Position numbers and translations under genes: made by a program | Shown: in pieces, positions 35,466 through 49,084 of the stretch | How the letters are laid out: every line of letters starts with the position of its first letter | Position numbering within the stretch: the first letter of the stretch is position 1 | NCBI GenBank assembly: GCA_963691655.1 | Contig: OY829327.1 | Coordinates: forward strand, 55,626,079-55,690,078 | Length of the DNA stretch: 64,000 nucleotides | Source: Toxonevra muliebris | Lineage: Eukaryota > Arthropoda > Insecta > Diptera > Pallopteridae | Direction of reading: 5' to 3' | The notes under the pieces: generated by a model | The model's input: the letters and a program-made list of their open reading frames with translations, nothing else | What the model was told of the DNA's origin: nothing | Database searches by the model: none

Positions 35466-35749
35466 GCATGCTTTCATCCGACCATATTTTGAACAGGAGT
35501 TCGTGTATGCGTTTCTTCTCTTCCGGTTTTAAAAAACTCAGCAGGCACAATCAAAGTATACAATCAATCAATATTATCAAATCCATCAATAAAAAAAAAC
35601 TTTAATAAAACTAATATGAACAGGAAATTTTGAATGTTAGGCCAATTATCAAATTACCGAAAGGGTTAAGCCCTCGACATATTCGGGCATCGAAACATTA
35701 CGGTTGCCAGCGATTGAAGTTTCTCGGTCGAGACATTGCAGCAAATGAT
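35466..35749 (-). other. Two candidate cryptic exons, minus strand
   Basis: Two short GC-richer islands in very AT-rich DNA read like exons. The first, about 35749-35657, lies between TTTTCTCACCAG and GTAATTTG and encodes LLQCLDRETSIAGNRNVS and MPEYVEGLTLS. The second, about 35533-35466, ends at GTATTTAC and encodes SFLKPEEKKRIHELLFKIWS. Their phases do not join, and neither fits the phase of the surrounding host gene, so they may be remnants of a separate nested gene or pseudogene. I do not recognise the protein. Confidence 0.3.
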
Positions 35750-36602
35750 TCTGGTGAGAAAATTTTGGATATCACTTTGCCAGTCGCTTAAATTTTATAA
35801 CTCTTAGCACTGTAGTTAGTTCAATAAATGCCTAAGGTATTGTGTTTATGAAATCAGTCTAGTTTAAGCTGCGCACTAACCGTATGGTCGAAAAACCAGT
35901 TAAGTAAACAGAACATAGTTGGAGCCTGATTACATATGTATAGTCAACTATTTATAAGCATAATATGCTGTTTTGAACTGTACTAGCATTCGGCGATCAA
36001 GAGAGCCTTTCGCCACGCGCTTCCAGGCTGGACATTTAAATTTTTTCGAAGCATTTATCAGACTTACCATAATGGAATTTAACAGATAGAATTTTCGTAA
36101 AAATTAATATGCTTTGAAATAGGATTATTCAAAGTCGTAATAATTAAAAAAATAATTAAGCCTTGTGCACACTTAACTCCATTGAATTTCTTTTAAATCT
36201 ATACATTATGCTATTATGTTAGGTTTAAACTCAATTGATTTCAATAGCAACTGTACTTACAAAATGTTTACATTTGTGCATAATGAAGTAGCAAATAATA
36301 TTCTGTACGCATGTGCAACATATGCAAAATACATGCATTCCTGCGTATTTCAGTAGATAATTTTAGATTTTCATTTGCATAGCGAAATAAAAAGAATATA
36401 CTGGTAGAGACTTCTTCGAAATAAATCAGACGTTCATTAGAATAAATTGCGGTTGGAATTGCAAATGGAAAAACGACATGAAAGGAATAAATCGTGAAAA
36501 GTTATTAAAGAAATGAAAATGGAAAAAAGCAGTGGAATGAAATAATATTTGCGGATGCTATGAATAAATAATTGCCACCAGTGGCGAGTTTGGGAAGCTT
36601 TT

Positions 36603-37448
36603 TTGGGGTCATACGCGTATAAGATAACCCTAGTGAAATTCAATTTTTTTGAATGGTTTTCCGATGGCAATGGATCTGTTTTTCACTATCTGTCAGATAA
36701 ATTTCCGTCGTCTGACGAAATTGTGTTTAAGGTATTAGTTTTCGCGTTGCCTCGAATTGAAGATCACTTGCCTAACGAAATTATGCACAATTACTGTACT
36801 GAAAAAGGAATTTATTAAAGAAAGCTGGCAAAATGGTAGAACATCTGTATAAATTGTGGCAAAAATATTTTAATCAAGTTGGGAGATATTTGTTCTCTTA
36901 AAGATTTGGCGAAAAGTGGGAAACAAAATTTTCAAAAAATACGAAAAATTAAATTAGTGCGTTGTAATGGCTGATGAAAGCTATGCTAAAATGGACTCAA
37001 GAACATTACCAGGTCTCCAATTCTATATAAAACCCAAAGGCGGTACTGTCGACCAGCCAGTGTCAACAATTGGAGTGGAAAAATTTGGCGAGAAAGTTCA
37101 TATCAGGTAGGATATTTACTCTTGTTTTTCACAAAGGGCACTATATCTGCCAAAATTAAGAAGAAAGAGAATCTAAAGCGTCGCCTTACACCTCTTCATA
37201 AAAAACACAATGTGTCAACAATATTTTGTTACGATTTAGCTATTGCACATAACATTCGTTCGACATTGTATTTGCTAGAAACAAGAAGCATCAATTATGT
37301 TGAAAAAGAGGAGGACACCCAACACGCTCTAGAATTTTGCCCAATAAGGAGCTATTGGGATATAGTCAAACGGAACTTGGAGAAGGATGATCAAGTCACT
37401 GGTGACGTCGAAGAATTAAAAAAAAAACTGGCTAAAGGCAAGTAGTGC
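36603..37448 (+). other. Coding-like fragments, plus strand, unknown
   Basis: Three successive pieces look protein-like: 36640-36818 (EWFSDGNGSVFHYLSDKF), 36967-37110 from an ATG (MADESYAKMDSRTLPGLQFY, ending VEKFGEKVHIR then stop), and 37131-37445 (LKRRLTPLHKKHNVSTIF, DTQHALEFCPIRSYWDIVK). The last motif resembles the C-terminal region after RNase H in some retroelements. The frames are different and only 20 bp separates the last two, too short for an intron. A decayed transposon ORF is the simplest reading. Confidence 0.3.
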
Positions 37449-39100
37449 CGTTACAAAAGAAGGTGTGCTGAACTCTAAAATTAGTTTGTATCGGAAGTTA
37501 ACTCCAAAAAAAAAAAAAAAAGAAGAAAATCTTATCTTCATCTTAATTTTTGCAACTAAAATTGTTTCATTTTATCATAGTTTTTCTTTCTTTATTTCTC
37601 ATAAACTTTTTAGCCTTTCTCCTTCCAATTCGCCCCTGTTTGCAACTGGCATGCACATGTGCCATTAAGTAAAAAAAATAATAGCAATGTGTGCATATCT
37701 TTCTTGCATTTATGTAAAGTCAAGGAGCTTTGAATGAATGTTGTGGGATGACGTCGGTGACGGTGCTGCTCTTCGACATATCGCTCTTTATAATGGGTGC
37801 TTGTCTATAAATCAACAGCTTCTGACAGTGCAAATAAATCATAGTTTTAGAAAGTACAATACCAACACAGAGCACACTAACAGCAAAATATGCATGAAGT
37901 AAATGTATGAGTGTCTTTTCGAAGCCAACTTCACAACTGCACAATTCATGTTTCAAATTGATTACGATTTCGTTATTCGTTTCAGGCCATTGACTTAATT
38001 CATGGTAACCCACAAGCAAACAAAAAATAACAAAAGCAAAAGTACATTTTTTGGACTATGCATGTATGTCTTTGTATAATGAATCACATTTTGTTTGGTT
38101 TCTTAAATCAGCAACTTCCATCTGGCCGAATACGAGTCGCCGGAAAAACTTTTTAGTTTTAAAAATACTGCATACGCAAACAAACATTTGAAGTTTTTCA
38201 TCCATTCATTCAAAATGAAAAACAACATTTGATCACATTATAGTGACAGCGAGTTTATTAAATTTCCTTTGAATGTCAAAAACGAATCACACGAAACTTC
38301 CTCTCCCCCTTTTTAGTTTTTGAATTGGAATATTTTTGATCACACAGATAAGGAAATTGTTGTTGTTGTTGAAAAGATATATGTAATTACATTTTCCTGT
38401 AATGGGGGGAGGGGGGGGACCATCATCAGATATTTGGAGACAAAGATAGAATGTTGTTTGTAAAGCAATCTGTTTGTTTTTTTTCTTCATAAATTAATTA
38501 CCATATCAAACGCTTGAGTAAATTGAGTTAAAAGTAGGTAATAATTGTTAGGGAGTATGTATTTTACTTTATATGCAAATAGATACGCCTCAATTGCTCA
38601 ACACTCGTAGTTATTCACACGAATGTTCAGCGAACTGTTGCACTACTGCATGATCGTAGATAACTCACCAATTTGTAGGATACATCCTCTTTCTTTATTT
38701 CTTTCTTTCTTTGAGTGCGCAAACAATACAACGAAAAATTAAAATAAAATTATAAGATAATTTATAAAGTTTTACTAACTTTTAAGATGTTTACAGGTAC
38801 ATAAAAATGGTATCGAAAATATAATAAATCTTGTACAGGATAATTCGGTAACCTTATTCTTAGAGACGGCAACTCTTATCTTTCTAGATTTTTGTTCCTC
38901 TGCAGAGTAGAGGTAAGTATTCTTCTTCTGCTCTCTCATGTAAATTTGAACGATGTAAAACACGGTATAAGTATTTAGAGACTTCTGTTTTCTTTATTAG
39001 TAAATTTTATTAAGTAACTTGAACGTGTTAAGAGTTAATAAATAATATAAGAAACAGCAAGTAATTCTCTCTAAGTACATGCAGCACTATGTATGCTTCT

Positions 39101-39140
39101 ATGCTTCATATCATGGTAGAAATACCATGATATGAAGCAT
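39101..39140. repeat. Perfect 18-bp hairpin with 4-base loop
   Basis: ATGCTTCATATCATGGTA, loop GAAA, then the exact complement. The loop belongs to the stable GNRA class when read on the plus strand. Confidence 0.85.
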
Positions 39141-40023
39141 GGCTCAATAATAACGTTATAGCAACGCTACAAAAACCAAATCGAACTTAAATTTTGTTTT
39201 TGTATGCAGGGTTGGAAATCCCTTTCTTCTGTCAAATTCATAACGAAACTGCTGATTTATTTTGCTCTCATATTTTTTTGCTTGATTTATTTGACATACA
39301 AATCGGGAAGAAGAGGAGAGCTATGCTGGTGACATAACCTTATTATTGAACCATGATTTGAAGTAGCCAGGGAAAGCTGATTTAGCAAAGACAAAAACCG
39401 TAAGATGCAACAAAAAAAATGTTAACTTAACAGATAAAATGTGAACAATAAGTATAATGTTAAGCAATGTGAATACTATTCTTTCTGATCCTGATAACCA
39501 TTTCGAGAACTGACTGTGTGGATGCACTACTATTATAGGCATCAATGGATAGGTAACATATTACCAGATATCTCATGAGTATTATTGAATAAATTCTGCG
39601 TTTTCCAGGGCATCTAACATTAATTTGGTATTATTTTTAGTTAATATTAGAAACCCTGAAAATGCAAAATTTATCTACTCCTCATTACCTATTTAATTCC
39701 TTCATACCCAATGTGGCGTATATGTAACATTTACTTTAATGTGGCATAAAATAGGTGTTTAACAAATTTCACTAATAGTAAAATATGCATTCAGTTCTGT
39801 TAGGTATTCTACACGTTTGCTGTTTGCCGAACATTTGAAATTTCTTGCTTATGTAATTTTTTTTTAATGTTTTGTCTTTGAAGTCCAGCAAAAAACCTAA
39901 GTGCAAAGTTTTGTAGTAAAATCTTTTGCACTATGTTTTATAAAAGATAAGATATTATAAAAATCAAAAAATTGGATAAAAAGAGTTATCCACTGGTAGT
40001 ATACAGCTTCATAGCTATGTTTT

Positions 40024-40163
40024 TTTAACCTTTAATAAAGGACAAACAAATCAATGTAGAAGCAAGAAATTTGGTATAATGATTGTGGTAGACCTAATTA
40101 ACCGTAATTTCAAAACAAATGGTTTCTACCAAGCCCCATTAAAATTCGAGCGTCAAAGGGTTA
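40024..40163. repeat. Dispersed repeat with TTAA-type end, copy 1
   Basis: It ends CGTCAAAGGGTTAA and is homologous, in inverted orientation, to 47619-47745. Shared are GCCCCATTAAAATTCG / CGAATTTTAATGGGGC and ACAAATCAATGT / ATATTGATTTGT. A weak counter-end TTAACCTTTAATAAAGG lies at 40024, so it may be a 130-bp TTAA-flanked MITE. Confidence 0.5.
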
Positions 40164-41199
40164 ATCATTTTCATGAGATGCCTAATGTTGGAAGTGACCT
40201 CCTCTAATTATATCTTTCTCCTGACTAAAGCCAGCATATTAATTTTCAAAAATGAATTAAAAATAATGAAAATACAGAATTGATCTTCTCTTTAATACCT
40301 ACGACATGCCTGGTAGTATGTTTGAAATGTTAAAACTGTCCACTAGTTTCCTCGCTGTTTAAAAAATATTCGATATTCGTGTTTTTATGACTATGGAATC
40401 AACCTATGGAATTAGCGTACCCACACTGTCAGCTCTCGAAATGTTAATCAGGATAAGAAGGAATAATATTTGCATTGCTTAACAAAACATTTTTCCTCTA
40501 TTTAAAGTCTTGGCTTTAACATTATACAATACATACCACGAGTCACTGGGTATGAACATTAGGGTGAGTCGATTTTTGAATTTTAACAATTTTTAAATTT
40601 TATGTTTTAAAGTTTGGGCCTCCCGCCGGGCCTCTGAAAATAAAAAAAAATCTGTACCATAAAATGTTTTCTAATAGTTTCTTATTCACATATAATACAT
40701 ATGTTGAGATAAGAAATATGTTTAGATCCTTACTCGGTACTTATTGGGCCCTAAAACTACGGTTATAAAGTCATTATCCCATTAACGACCAATGTTGCAT
40801 ACTCGCCAAGCAATTTCAACCCCTTTTGTTGCAGGAAATATATTATAATAATGCAATAAGACAAATAGAAAATAGGTTCACAAATAGCAGCACAAATATG
40901 GTATGTTTTTTGTCTGTAGATAGCATTGATTTCAAAATTTTTTAGACAGAAATTGTAAAATTTAAATTTTAAAATTAAAGTTTAATACTTATAAAAAACC
41001 TTTTTGGCAGTAGTTAGCATTCATTTTAAAAATTTAGGTCTTTCAATCTTTATCTTTCTCACAGACAAAAATTATAATACTGAATTTTTAAAATTAAAGC
41101 TTACCACTAATAAAAAAGTTTTCAGAGCATATTTGTTTGATTTTGTTAATTTACCCTTAACGTTGTGAGTTGAGTATAGTGAGTGAATTGTTCATGTCG

Positions 41200-41445
41200 G
41201 CTGTTAATAGAAAAATTTATATTCGGCCGATGCTTCGCGATCCCGTGTTTGGTGAACCCCGGGATCTATGTCAAACGATATTTCCTTGCTATAGTGACAT
41301 TATACGCTATTATCTTTTTGTGCAAAATGACCTAAATGGACCTAATGGAGCTAAAAACATATCAGTTGTAGAAATTTTAAAAATTGTTGTAGGCAAAGAC
41401 ACAAGAAATTTGGCGGAAAGCCATTTTACCAACACAGGCTACTGA
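41200..41445 (+). other. Short coding-like ORF of possible transposon origin
   Basis: From an ATG at about 41194 the frame encodes IYIRPMLRDPVFGEPRDLC and CYSDIIRYYLFVQNDLNG, and ends at 41445. The composition is coding-like, and the pattern recalls short N-terminal domains seen in insect transposon ORFs, but I cannot name it. There is no partner exon and no promoter evidence. Confidence 0.25.
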
Positions 41446-41848
41446 GAGGGGTGTTAAGGTAGTGACAGAAGTGTCATTAGAAGTTTGTGGTGGTAAAATA
41501 AGGTATGGCTGGATACGAACAACAATAGCATCCAGGATAATAATGCCGAAGTTTGAAACCAAATCAAAATACAAATTGGAAGCAAAAAATGTATAAATGT
41601 TCATATGAAGGGGTTGGTGGGTGGGCGGAACTCGATGACAGCCACTTCCTCGTGGTAAGTTCTGGGTTATTTTGTATAATAATTATCCTACAAAATAAGC
41701 GAGAGCTGTTTTACTAATACGAGAAAAAATCCTTCAAAAAATTTTTTTTTTCAATTATGTATCGGTAGTTTTACTTATTATTCATATCGGAAACAATTTC
41801 GGGGGGCGGTATCGAAAAATGTATACAATTTAGCTTGAACAGAAAGTA

Positions 41849-42738
<890 letters not shown>

Positions 42739-44465
42739 CATTACAGATTGGAAATTCGACACTTGAATTGCAAAACTATGAATGGCATATTCGCTCGTAG
42801 ACGATACAAAATATTAACTTATTGTGTTGATAAAAGCTACATAAATTTGTGAACCAAAACTTACCGGAGAAAGTCGAGGTTTTCGATGACTGAAAACAAG
42901 GTATGATTTCTAAATTTAAACTTTGCATTAGGCATACACACTAGCTGATTCTAAGGGAGGTGCGGGAGATTTTATACTGGATGAAAGATAAGAGATCCCA
43001 TCACTACCTATGACCAAGCTTATCATCCATTTATATTTAACCTGCTCCACTGAGCAGTTGTTCGGTTGGAACACTACTTGTGTTTCAAACAAAATGTTTA
43101 GGTGCTGAAGTTAAATTAATTTTATGAAAGCTATATTAGAAATAGGTATTTGAAAAAAGCAATTTTTTCAAGTTTAACTAGCAATAAAATTAAAACCAAT
43201 TACGTCAGTCAACACGTTTATTTCAATGTGAACGTATGTAATTTTGCTATTGTTCACAAAAGCGCTATTGACGTTTATCTTTAGCGTTTGATTGTAAAAC
43301 TTTCGCAAAGCATTTTTAATAAAGTTTTATGACTGACTATTTTCCAGTTACTGTTTATTCAATAATAAAGTATAAATTACTTTCATGTATGTAAGTATGT
43401 GCAATGTACATATAATAAATTTCACTGTTATTTATTTATATTTATAAAAATCTGCAATTAAAATAATTAAACATAAAATTATTGTCATTCGATTAATTGT
43501 TATGCCTATTATTAAAACATATTTTACAATACTCATATTCACATGCATGCAAGCGGCAACTTTTTTTATTTTAAATTTTTCCATCTACACACATTTTTAA
43601 AGTAGCGAACAAAGTCTCGTGATTTCGAAAGATTGATTGTGATGAACTCTATGAATACTTACTACCTTCATTTCGCTTCAAGGTAGATATTGTTATGAAA
43701 CTGAAGCTTTGAAGCAGCTACTAAGCTTAAAATAAATTATTGTGCAAATAACTCAATGCTGTACGGCCATAATTCGATTTTTCATTTTTTCTTAAAGAAG
43801 AGATTATAAGAAAATTTATAGACCTACTTTGACTTTTGGCCAGCAATATCGCATTTTCCAAAGTTGTGTAACTATTTCATTTTCATGCAAACGTGATTAC
43901 TTCAATTATCACCGATTATTCGAACCATTATCACAATCGCATGCCAACATTAGTGAAATAAAAGAAACTTCGAACAATTCGCTGTTTTAGAGTTCAGTTT
44001 AATTCATGCGAATGCAAATGCAAATTGCGCTAATTAAATTGATTGCAAAGAGAAAAAAAGTAAAAACAGGTAGAAGAGGGGTAAATAACAATAGCTTTCA
44101 TTAGCGAATTTCATTTGTTTGGTTGTGATAAAATTCATTCGCATCTCAGTTGTATGAAATTTTTTTCGTATCGTTGCATAAGATACGCTTGAAATCCCAA
44201 AGTAATACAATATAAAAGGCGAGCGATAAAAATTAAAATAAGGAATCAAAAAATGTATTTATATACCTATATTAGCAGAAGGTAAAAGTTCATGCTGGTA
44301 TAAATGGATCATGCACTGGGGGTCTAAATTTCTCGTGAACATGATTAACTGGGAAGAAAATGTAATTACTCTGGTAAAAATTATCGTAAAGCAATATGCT
44401 TTTTATTGAAAAGTTTGTAATTAATTGTAGTTCACAACAATAAAGAAGCTAATCTATTCGTGACT

Positions 44466-45300
44466 TTATACGTTTGCATCGGCAAATATTTTCGGCTTTC
44501 CAGTTCTTTTCATGCACTTTTGATGCAAAATGTCCCAAACATTTTCAATTGACCACGCTTCTGGCACATTTGCAGGGTTGTTTTCTTTCTTCACAAAAAC
44601 TATGTTGTCATCGCAAATTCTAACGTTATGGTCCAATTGATTCCGATGCATGCGATGCGAAATTTGTGTATCGTATACGAAAAAATAGTGTCGTACGAGT
44701 GCCCTCATTAGACATGATGCGATTTGTCTGGATATTGTATACTAATTTGGTGATGTTTTTGGAAATAGCTACAAGATTTCTTCCCATCGTATATTTGAAA
44801 TATTTTTGTTTTGCCAAAGCAAGTTTGATTTTTACCCGAAAAATCGTTCGCTTAGGATTCAATTAGGACACAGCGTTACACTTTTTTTTTGCATAATGGG
44901 CACTCGCAAAGACGGCCAAAACAAATATTTACCTCGTGAAAATTTTTTTTTTATAAAAAGCAAAAATGGCATCTGGATGCAATCTTTACGGTAGGTTTTT
45001 GTATTAACTGCGTACTCAAACCGACGTATGAGGACTCGTGGCAATCCTTAGGGACTTATTATAATCTACTTAAATTTTGCTTTCGTTTGAAGCTTTACAT
45101 CTTTGACGGTCAAGGAAATGCTAGATAAGTAAAATCCGTAATTTCCATTTACTTTCGAGTTTGTTAGAATGAAATAAGACTCATCGTCCAATATGAAGTC
45201 GGGGCCAGTCTGTTTTTTCTTATATCGAATTTCGGTTTTGGAAATACCTTTGGAAATGCCCAATTTTCTTGCAGGTTTGCGCTGAGAAACTCACATTTGT
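44466..45300 (-). pseudogene. Decayed Tc1/mariner-superfamily DDE transposase
   Basis: Three frames in order on the minus strand preserve the DDE triad region: GPDFILDDESYFILTNSK (first Asp; 45066-45263), SRGKYLFWPSL (the WPDLA-type second block; 44859-45044) and ENNPANVPEAWSIENVWDIL (catalytic Glu; 44466-44708). Upstream, LGISKGISKTEIRYKKKQ resembles the end of the DNA-binding domain. Frameshifts between every block and loss of the second Asp region show that it is dead. No terminal repeats were located. Confidence 0.68.
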
Positions 45301-47394
45301 TTCAAACTTACAACTTTACTTTTCTTTCTGACCATACTTTAGCTTAGAGAGTACTGATAAGAGAATTCCTGGTTTCTGGACCATTGTAAACTGAAATCGG
45401 TTCCAGGCACTAGGATAGTAAACAGTACGAAGAACGACATTGAAAATATTTTATCACAGGGAGTGCAAAAGTGTTTTTGATAGAGAATTGTGAAACTTGA
45501 AAATTGGTGATATGATTATTGGGAATAAACACATACTTCAGATCGTTCAAAAATTCGACTACTTTTTCACTATCGCTTCCAGCTCAGCTGCTAACAGCTT
45601 AACGAATGGGAGTTTTTCGTCAAAATTGGTGGCATGCCAAAATGACCAGTTGGACGACTTCATTCGTGTAATTGTAACTATACGATTAAATTTTTTTCTA
45701 TTTACTTGTAAACAGTTTTTTTGTATGCCATGGAATCTAAATTGTGAGGAAAAATTCAATTGGAGGCATGGATATAAGTGTATTAGACTACGATCTTTTA
45801 TTAAAATGCGTGTTTTTTTTAACTTTAAGTATTCCTTTTTGTATTATGCGAGGGTAATATTTCCATGAGACCAAAACAGTTTTTCATTGGAATGATCTTG
45901 TTTTTGAAGGGTTGATTCCCCTTGGTTATATTATATGATTCGCGTTGGTTATATTAGATTTCTGTTGCTCCTTTTTGCTTCTCAAATTTTTGAAGGCTCG
46001 ATATATTGTTAATACAAATACCCTTTCTTCTATTAAAAAGGTCAAATTGCTTATACCGTTTACGCAGGAGCATCTGTTTCTACGTCATTCGAAAAAGAAC
46101 GAACCATTTTTATTAACAAACCACCATGGCAATTCAAAATAAAGAATCCAATGAACCAATTTAAGTCAATGCAAACAAATTTCTTGGAATGGACTTAAAT
46201 TATATTGTATTGGTATGAAGATTATGTGTGAGGTATTCTAAGCTGCATTTCAGACATGCTTTGAATTCCACATGCATTTACTGTGCATTAACCTCCTGTA
46301 AACTGAAAAATACAAAACAAACTTCAGACATACAAATAAAGGTGTGTTTACAATTGGCGTCTAAATTGCCACAACACAAGAATATCATAAATAACAAATA
46401 GTCGTAGTCTGTCCTGGTGTATGACTAAAGTTAGGGTAAGTTAATATGGGTATGGTGGGTAACTAACCTAAACACAAATAACTATATATGTATACTGGTA
46501 ATAGTAAATAAGAATATATTTTCTTAGCTTGTTTTGGTTTTTACGTTATTTTGTCACAACTCAACCTTATACCGCTCGCATTTTTGGCGTTAATAAATAT
46601 AAATCACTCAAAATACCGTTTGTTAATCACCTATTAGCTGGGGGAAAACGCCCTTACAACAATGTGAACAACTCCCATAAGATCGGAAAGGGAGAAAAGG
46701 CACACTTTAAAGTTATTCCAGGTCTACATTTAAATGTTTTTAGAAACTTTGTTATGACAAAAGTTGGTGTCGTTTAAGAATATATTCGTTTCTATTTGAT
46801 TTTGATTTTCGGTTGATTTCTACCGGTATTTGAAGCGCTAATACCGATGTATTATGTTTTTATCTATAAAAAAAATCAACAATGAATGCTATAAAACAAA
46901 GCAAACTGTTTGATTTTTCTTCTAAATTCTTGCGAATAGTGATTTTTTAATTCTAGATATTAATGAATACTAATGAATGTATCAAAAATTACTCTGTACA
47001 ACAGTAAAATAGTATCTGAGTTCTGGTCCAGTTTTTCTGGAGTTTTTTATTGCATAGTTTATTTTAGATTATAGTTTATTCTTTCCTAATTGAAATTATA
47101 AAATAATATCAAGATTAGGAGATGCCGACGTGCAAAAAGCGAAGAAAGTGCATTGAACATAGAAAATGAAAAATTTAAAAAACTCATGGTTGCATTTTTT
47201 GGAACAAAAAAACAAAAATTTCATAATGAAGTAAAGTATGAAGCGTAAAGTATGTTATCACATTTTTTCAGTTTTTGTTTGCTTTTCTACACGAATTATG
47301 CAATTTTAGGAGTTTTGTATGAAAATATTTTGTTTCATCAAATTTAAATTTGTTATTTGATGCAAATAAAAACTCTTATAAAAACAATGTTTTG

Positions 47395-47476
47395 TTACGA
47401 TGTGTTACGACCAGGGGGGAGGGGTGTGATCAAAATTGGTCAAAAATTGCGTTACATAATATGTGAACGGCCCCTT
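47395..47476 (-). repeat. Dispersed repeat GGGGCCGTTCACATATTATG, copy 2
   Basis: Complement of the repeat at 8180-8245: CGATGTGTTACGACCAGGGG, GAGGGGTGTGATCAAAA, TTGCGTTACATAATATGTGA, ACGGCCCC. At 39 kb from copy 1 the pair is unlikely to be one element. Confidence 0.65.
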
Positions 47477-47618
47477 AACTAAAGTTTCATTGAAAGCAAA
47501 ACGTATTTCGAGCGATTTTTAACAAATATTTTCGCTGAATAATAGCACTGTAGGTACATTTTTTCCATATCTTTTAAGGTCACATTTTCGATGCAATTTT
47601 TTGAGTTGATGGTATTTC

Positions 47619-47745
47619 TTTAACCCTTTGACGCCCGAATTTTAATGGGGCTTGATAGAAACTTTTTGTTCTGAAATTAGGGTTACTTAGGTCTTCCATA
47701 ATCATGACAACAAATTTCATGCTTACATATTGATTTGTTTGTATA
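47619..47745. repeat. Dispersed repeat with TTAACCC end, copy 2
   Basis: It begins TTAACCCTTTGACGCCCGAA and is the inverted counterpart of 40024-40163. It has no matching right end nearby. Confidence 0.5.
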
Positions 47746-49060
47746 CGTTTCAGGTCAGCAACGAATCGTGGTAATGTACCCTCAAAATCTTTTAATAATA
47801 TAGTATTAAAACACAATATTAAACTTATCATTCAATGCATTATTTGTTATTCTGAGTGTTCTGGTTAAAAAGATACAGCAACTTTCCTGCGTGCCAATTT
47901 TGCGTGAACCGCAAATCGCTTACACTCATTTTGAATTTTTTGGTTTTATTCCGTTTTTGTGCTTCTTCACACGTTTAATTGAATAATTATTTGTTTCCTT
48001 CTTTTAATCGAATATCGATTTCCAACTCTGTTTTTCATATTTAATGACTATTCGAAGATTAACCCTTTCAGCTCAAGAAAACGAAAACACGGAAGATTCG
48101 TGGTTTAAAAGGATTGCCACACTTATTTCCAAGTGGCCTAAATTATATGCATTTTGTGACAACTTTTTAAGTACTCTATTTTGTGCAGCACTTCTGTAAA
48201 ACTAATGTATCGCTAAAACATTATTTACTTGCACAGCTCAATTAATAACGTTAGAGGGAAAAATTTAAATTATGTCCAACCTACACGCACTTCCCCTATT
48301 ATTATGTAAAACAACTCACAGGTGAGTGATATTCCGACCTAAGTCTAAATAATATTGAAAACCACCTATTTAGAAATACCCGCTTACCAATTACCACTAA
48401 AAATATCATTACTACAAACTTCATAAACTTAGATTATTTAAATGTGGTGCCTTTCTCGATACTCCGACCGCAAAAACTCTGTAACAAAGTATCTCCAAAC
48501 ATGCAATACATCAGAGAATGTAGGTACACACATATAACAATATTTCAACACTTGTTGTCGTCGTTGTGTGATGTGCAAAAATAAAGAATCATAGAGCATC
48601 ACTGAATCGCGGTTTTGATGAAGATACCACAAAACACAAAATAACTACTTGTTTTTTCTTACACTTTCGTGATTCGCATATTCCGTTTTCTGAAGTTATG
48701 CTAAAGTATTTACGGTGCTTAGATAAATTATCTTTCTTTTTATTTATTTTTAACAAAATGTTATGAGTTGCGTGCGAAATTTCTAAATGCGTCAAGTTAA
48801 CATCAGTTAGCTTATTTACGTTTTGTTTTTATTTGTTTCTTCAACTATGAAGAAGTCCATTAATCAAAAAGAACACTTGTTGTACATCGCAATTATACAA
48901 AAACTTTGAGTAGAATTTCGCTTAAATATATGAGCATTTTAAATGTATTGTAAAGCCAGCCAATATTGGTTTTAGAAAAGATTTACGAAATGCAGTATAA
49001 ATACATGTTATGAATAAGCGGAGAAATCTTACATTGAGGTATGATGAGGTCAATATACGC

Positions 49061-49084
49061 ACATACATACATACATACATACAT
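49061..49084. repeat. (ACAT)6 microsatellite
   Basis: Six uninterrupted tetranucleotide units inside the large intron. Confidence 0.9.

Noticed and set aside
46529..46777. 82-codon plus-strand frame
   Set aside because: No domain, no neighbouring exon and no repeat context; ordinary chance ORF for this composition.
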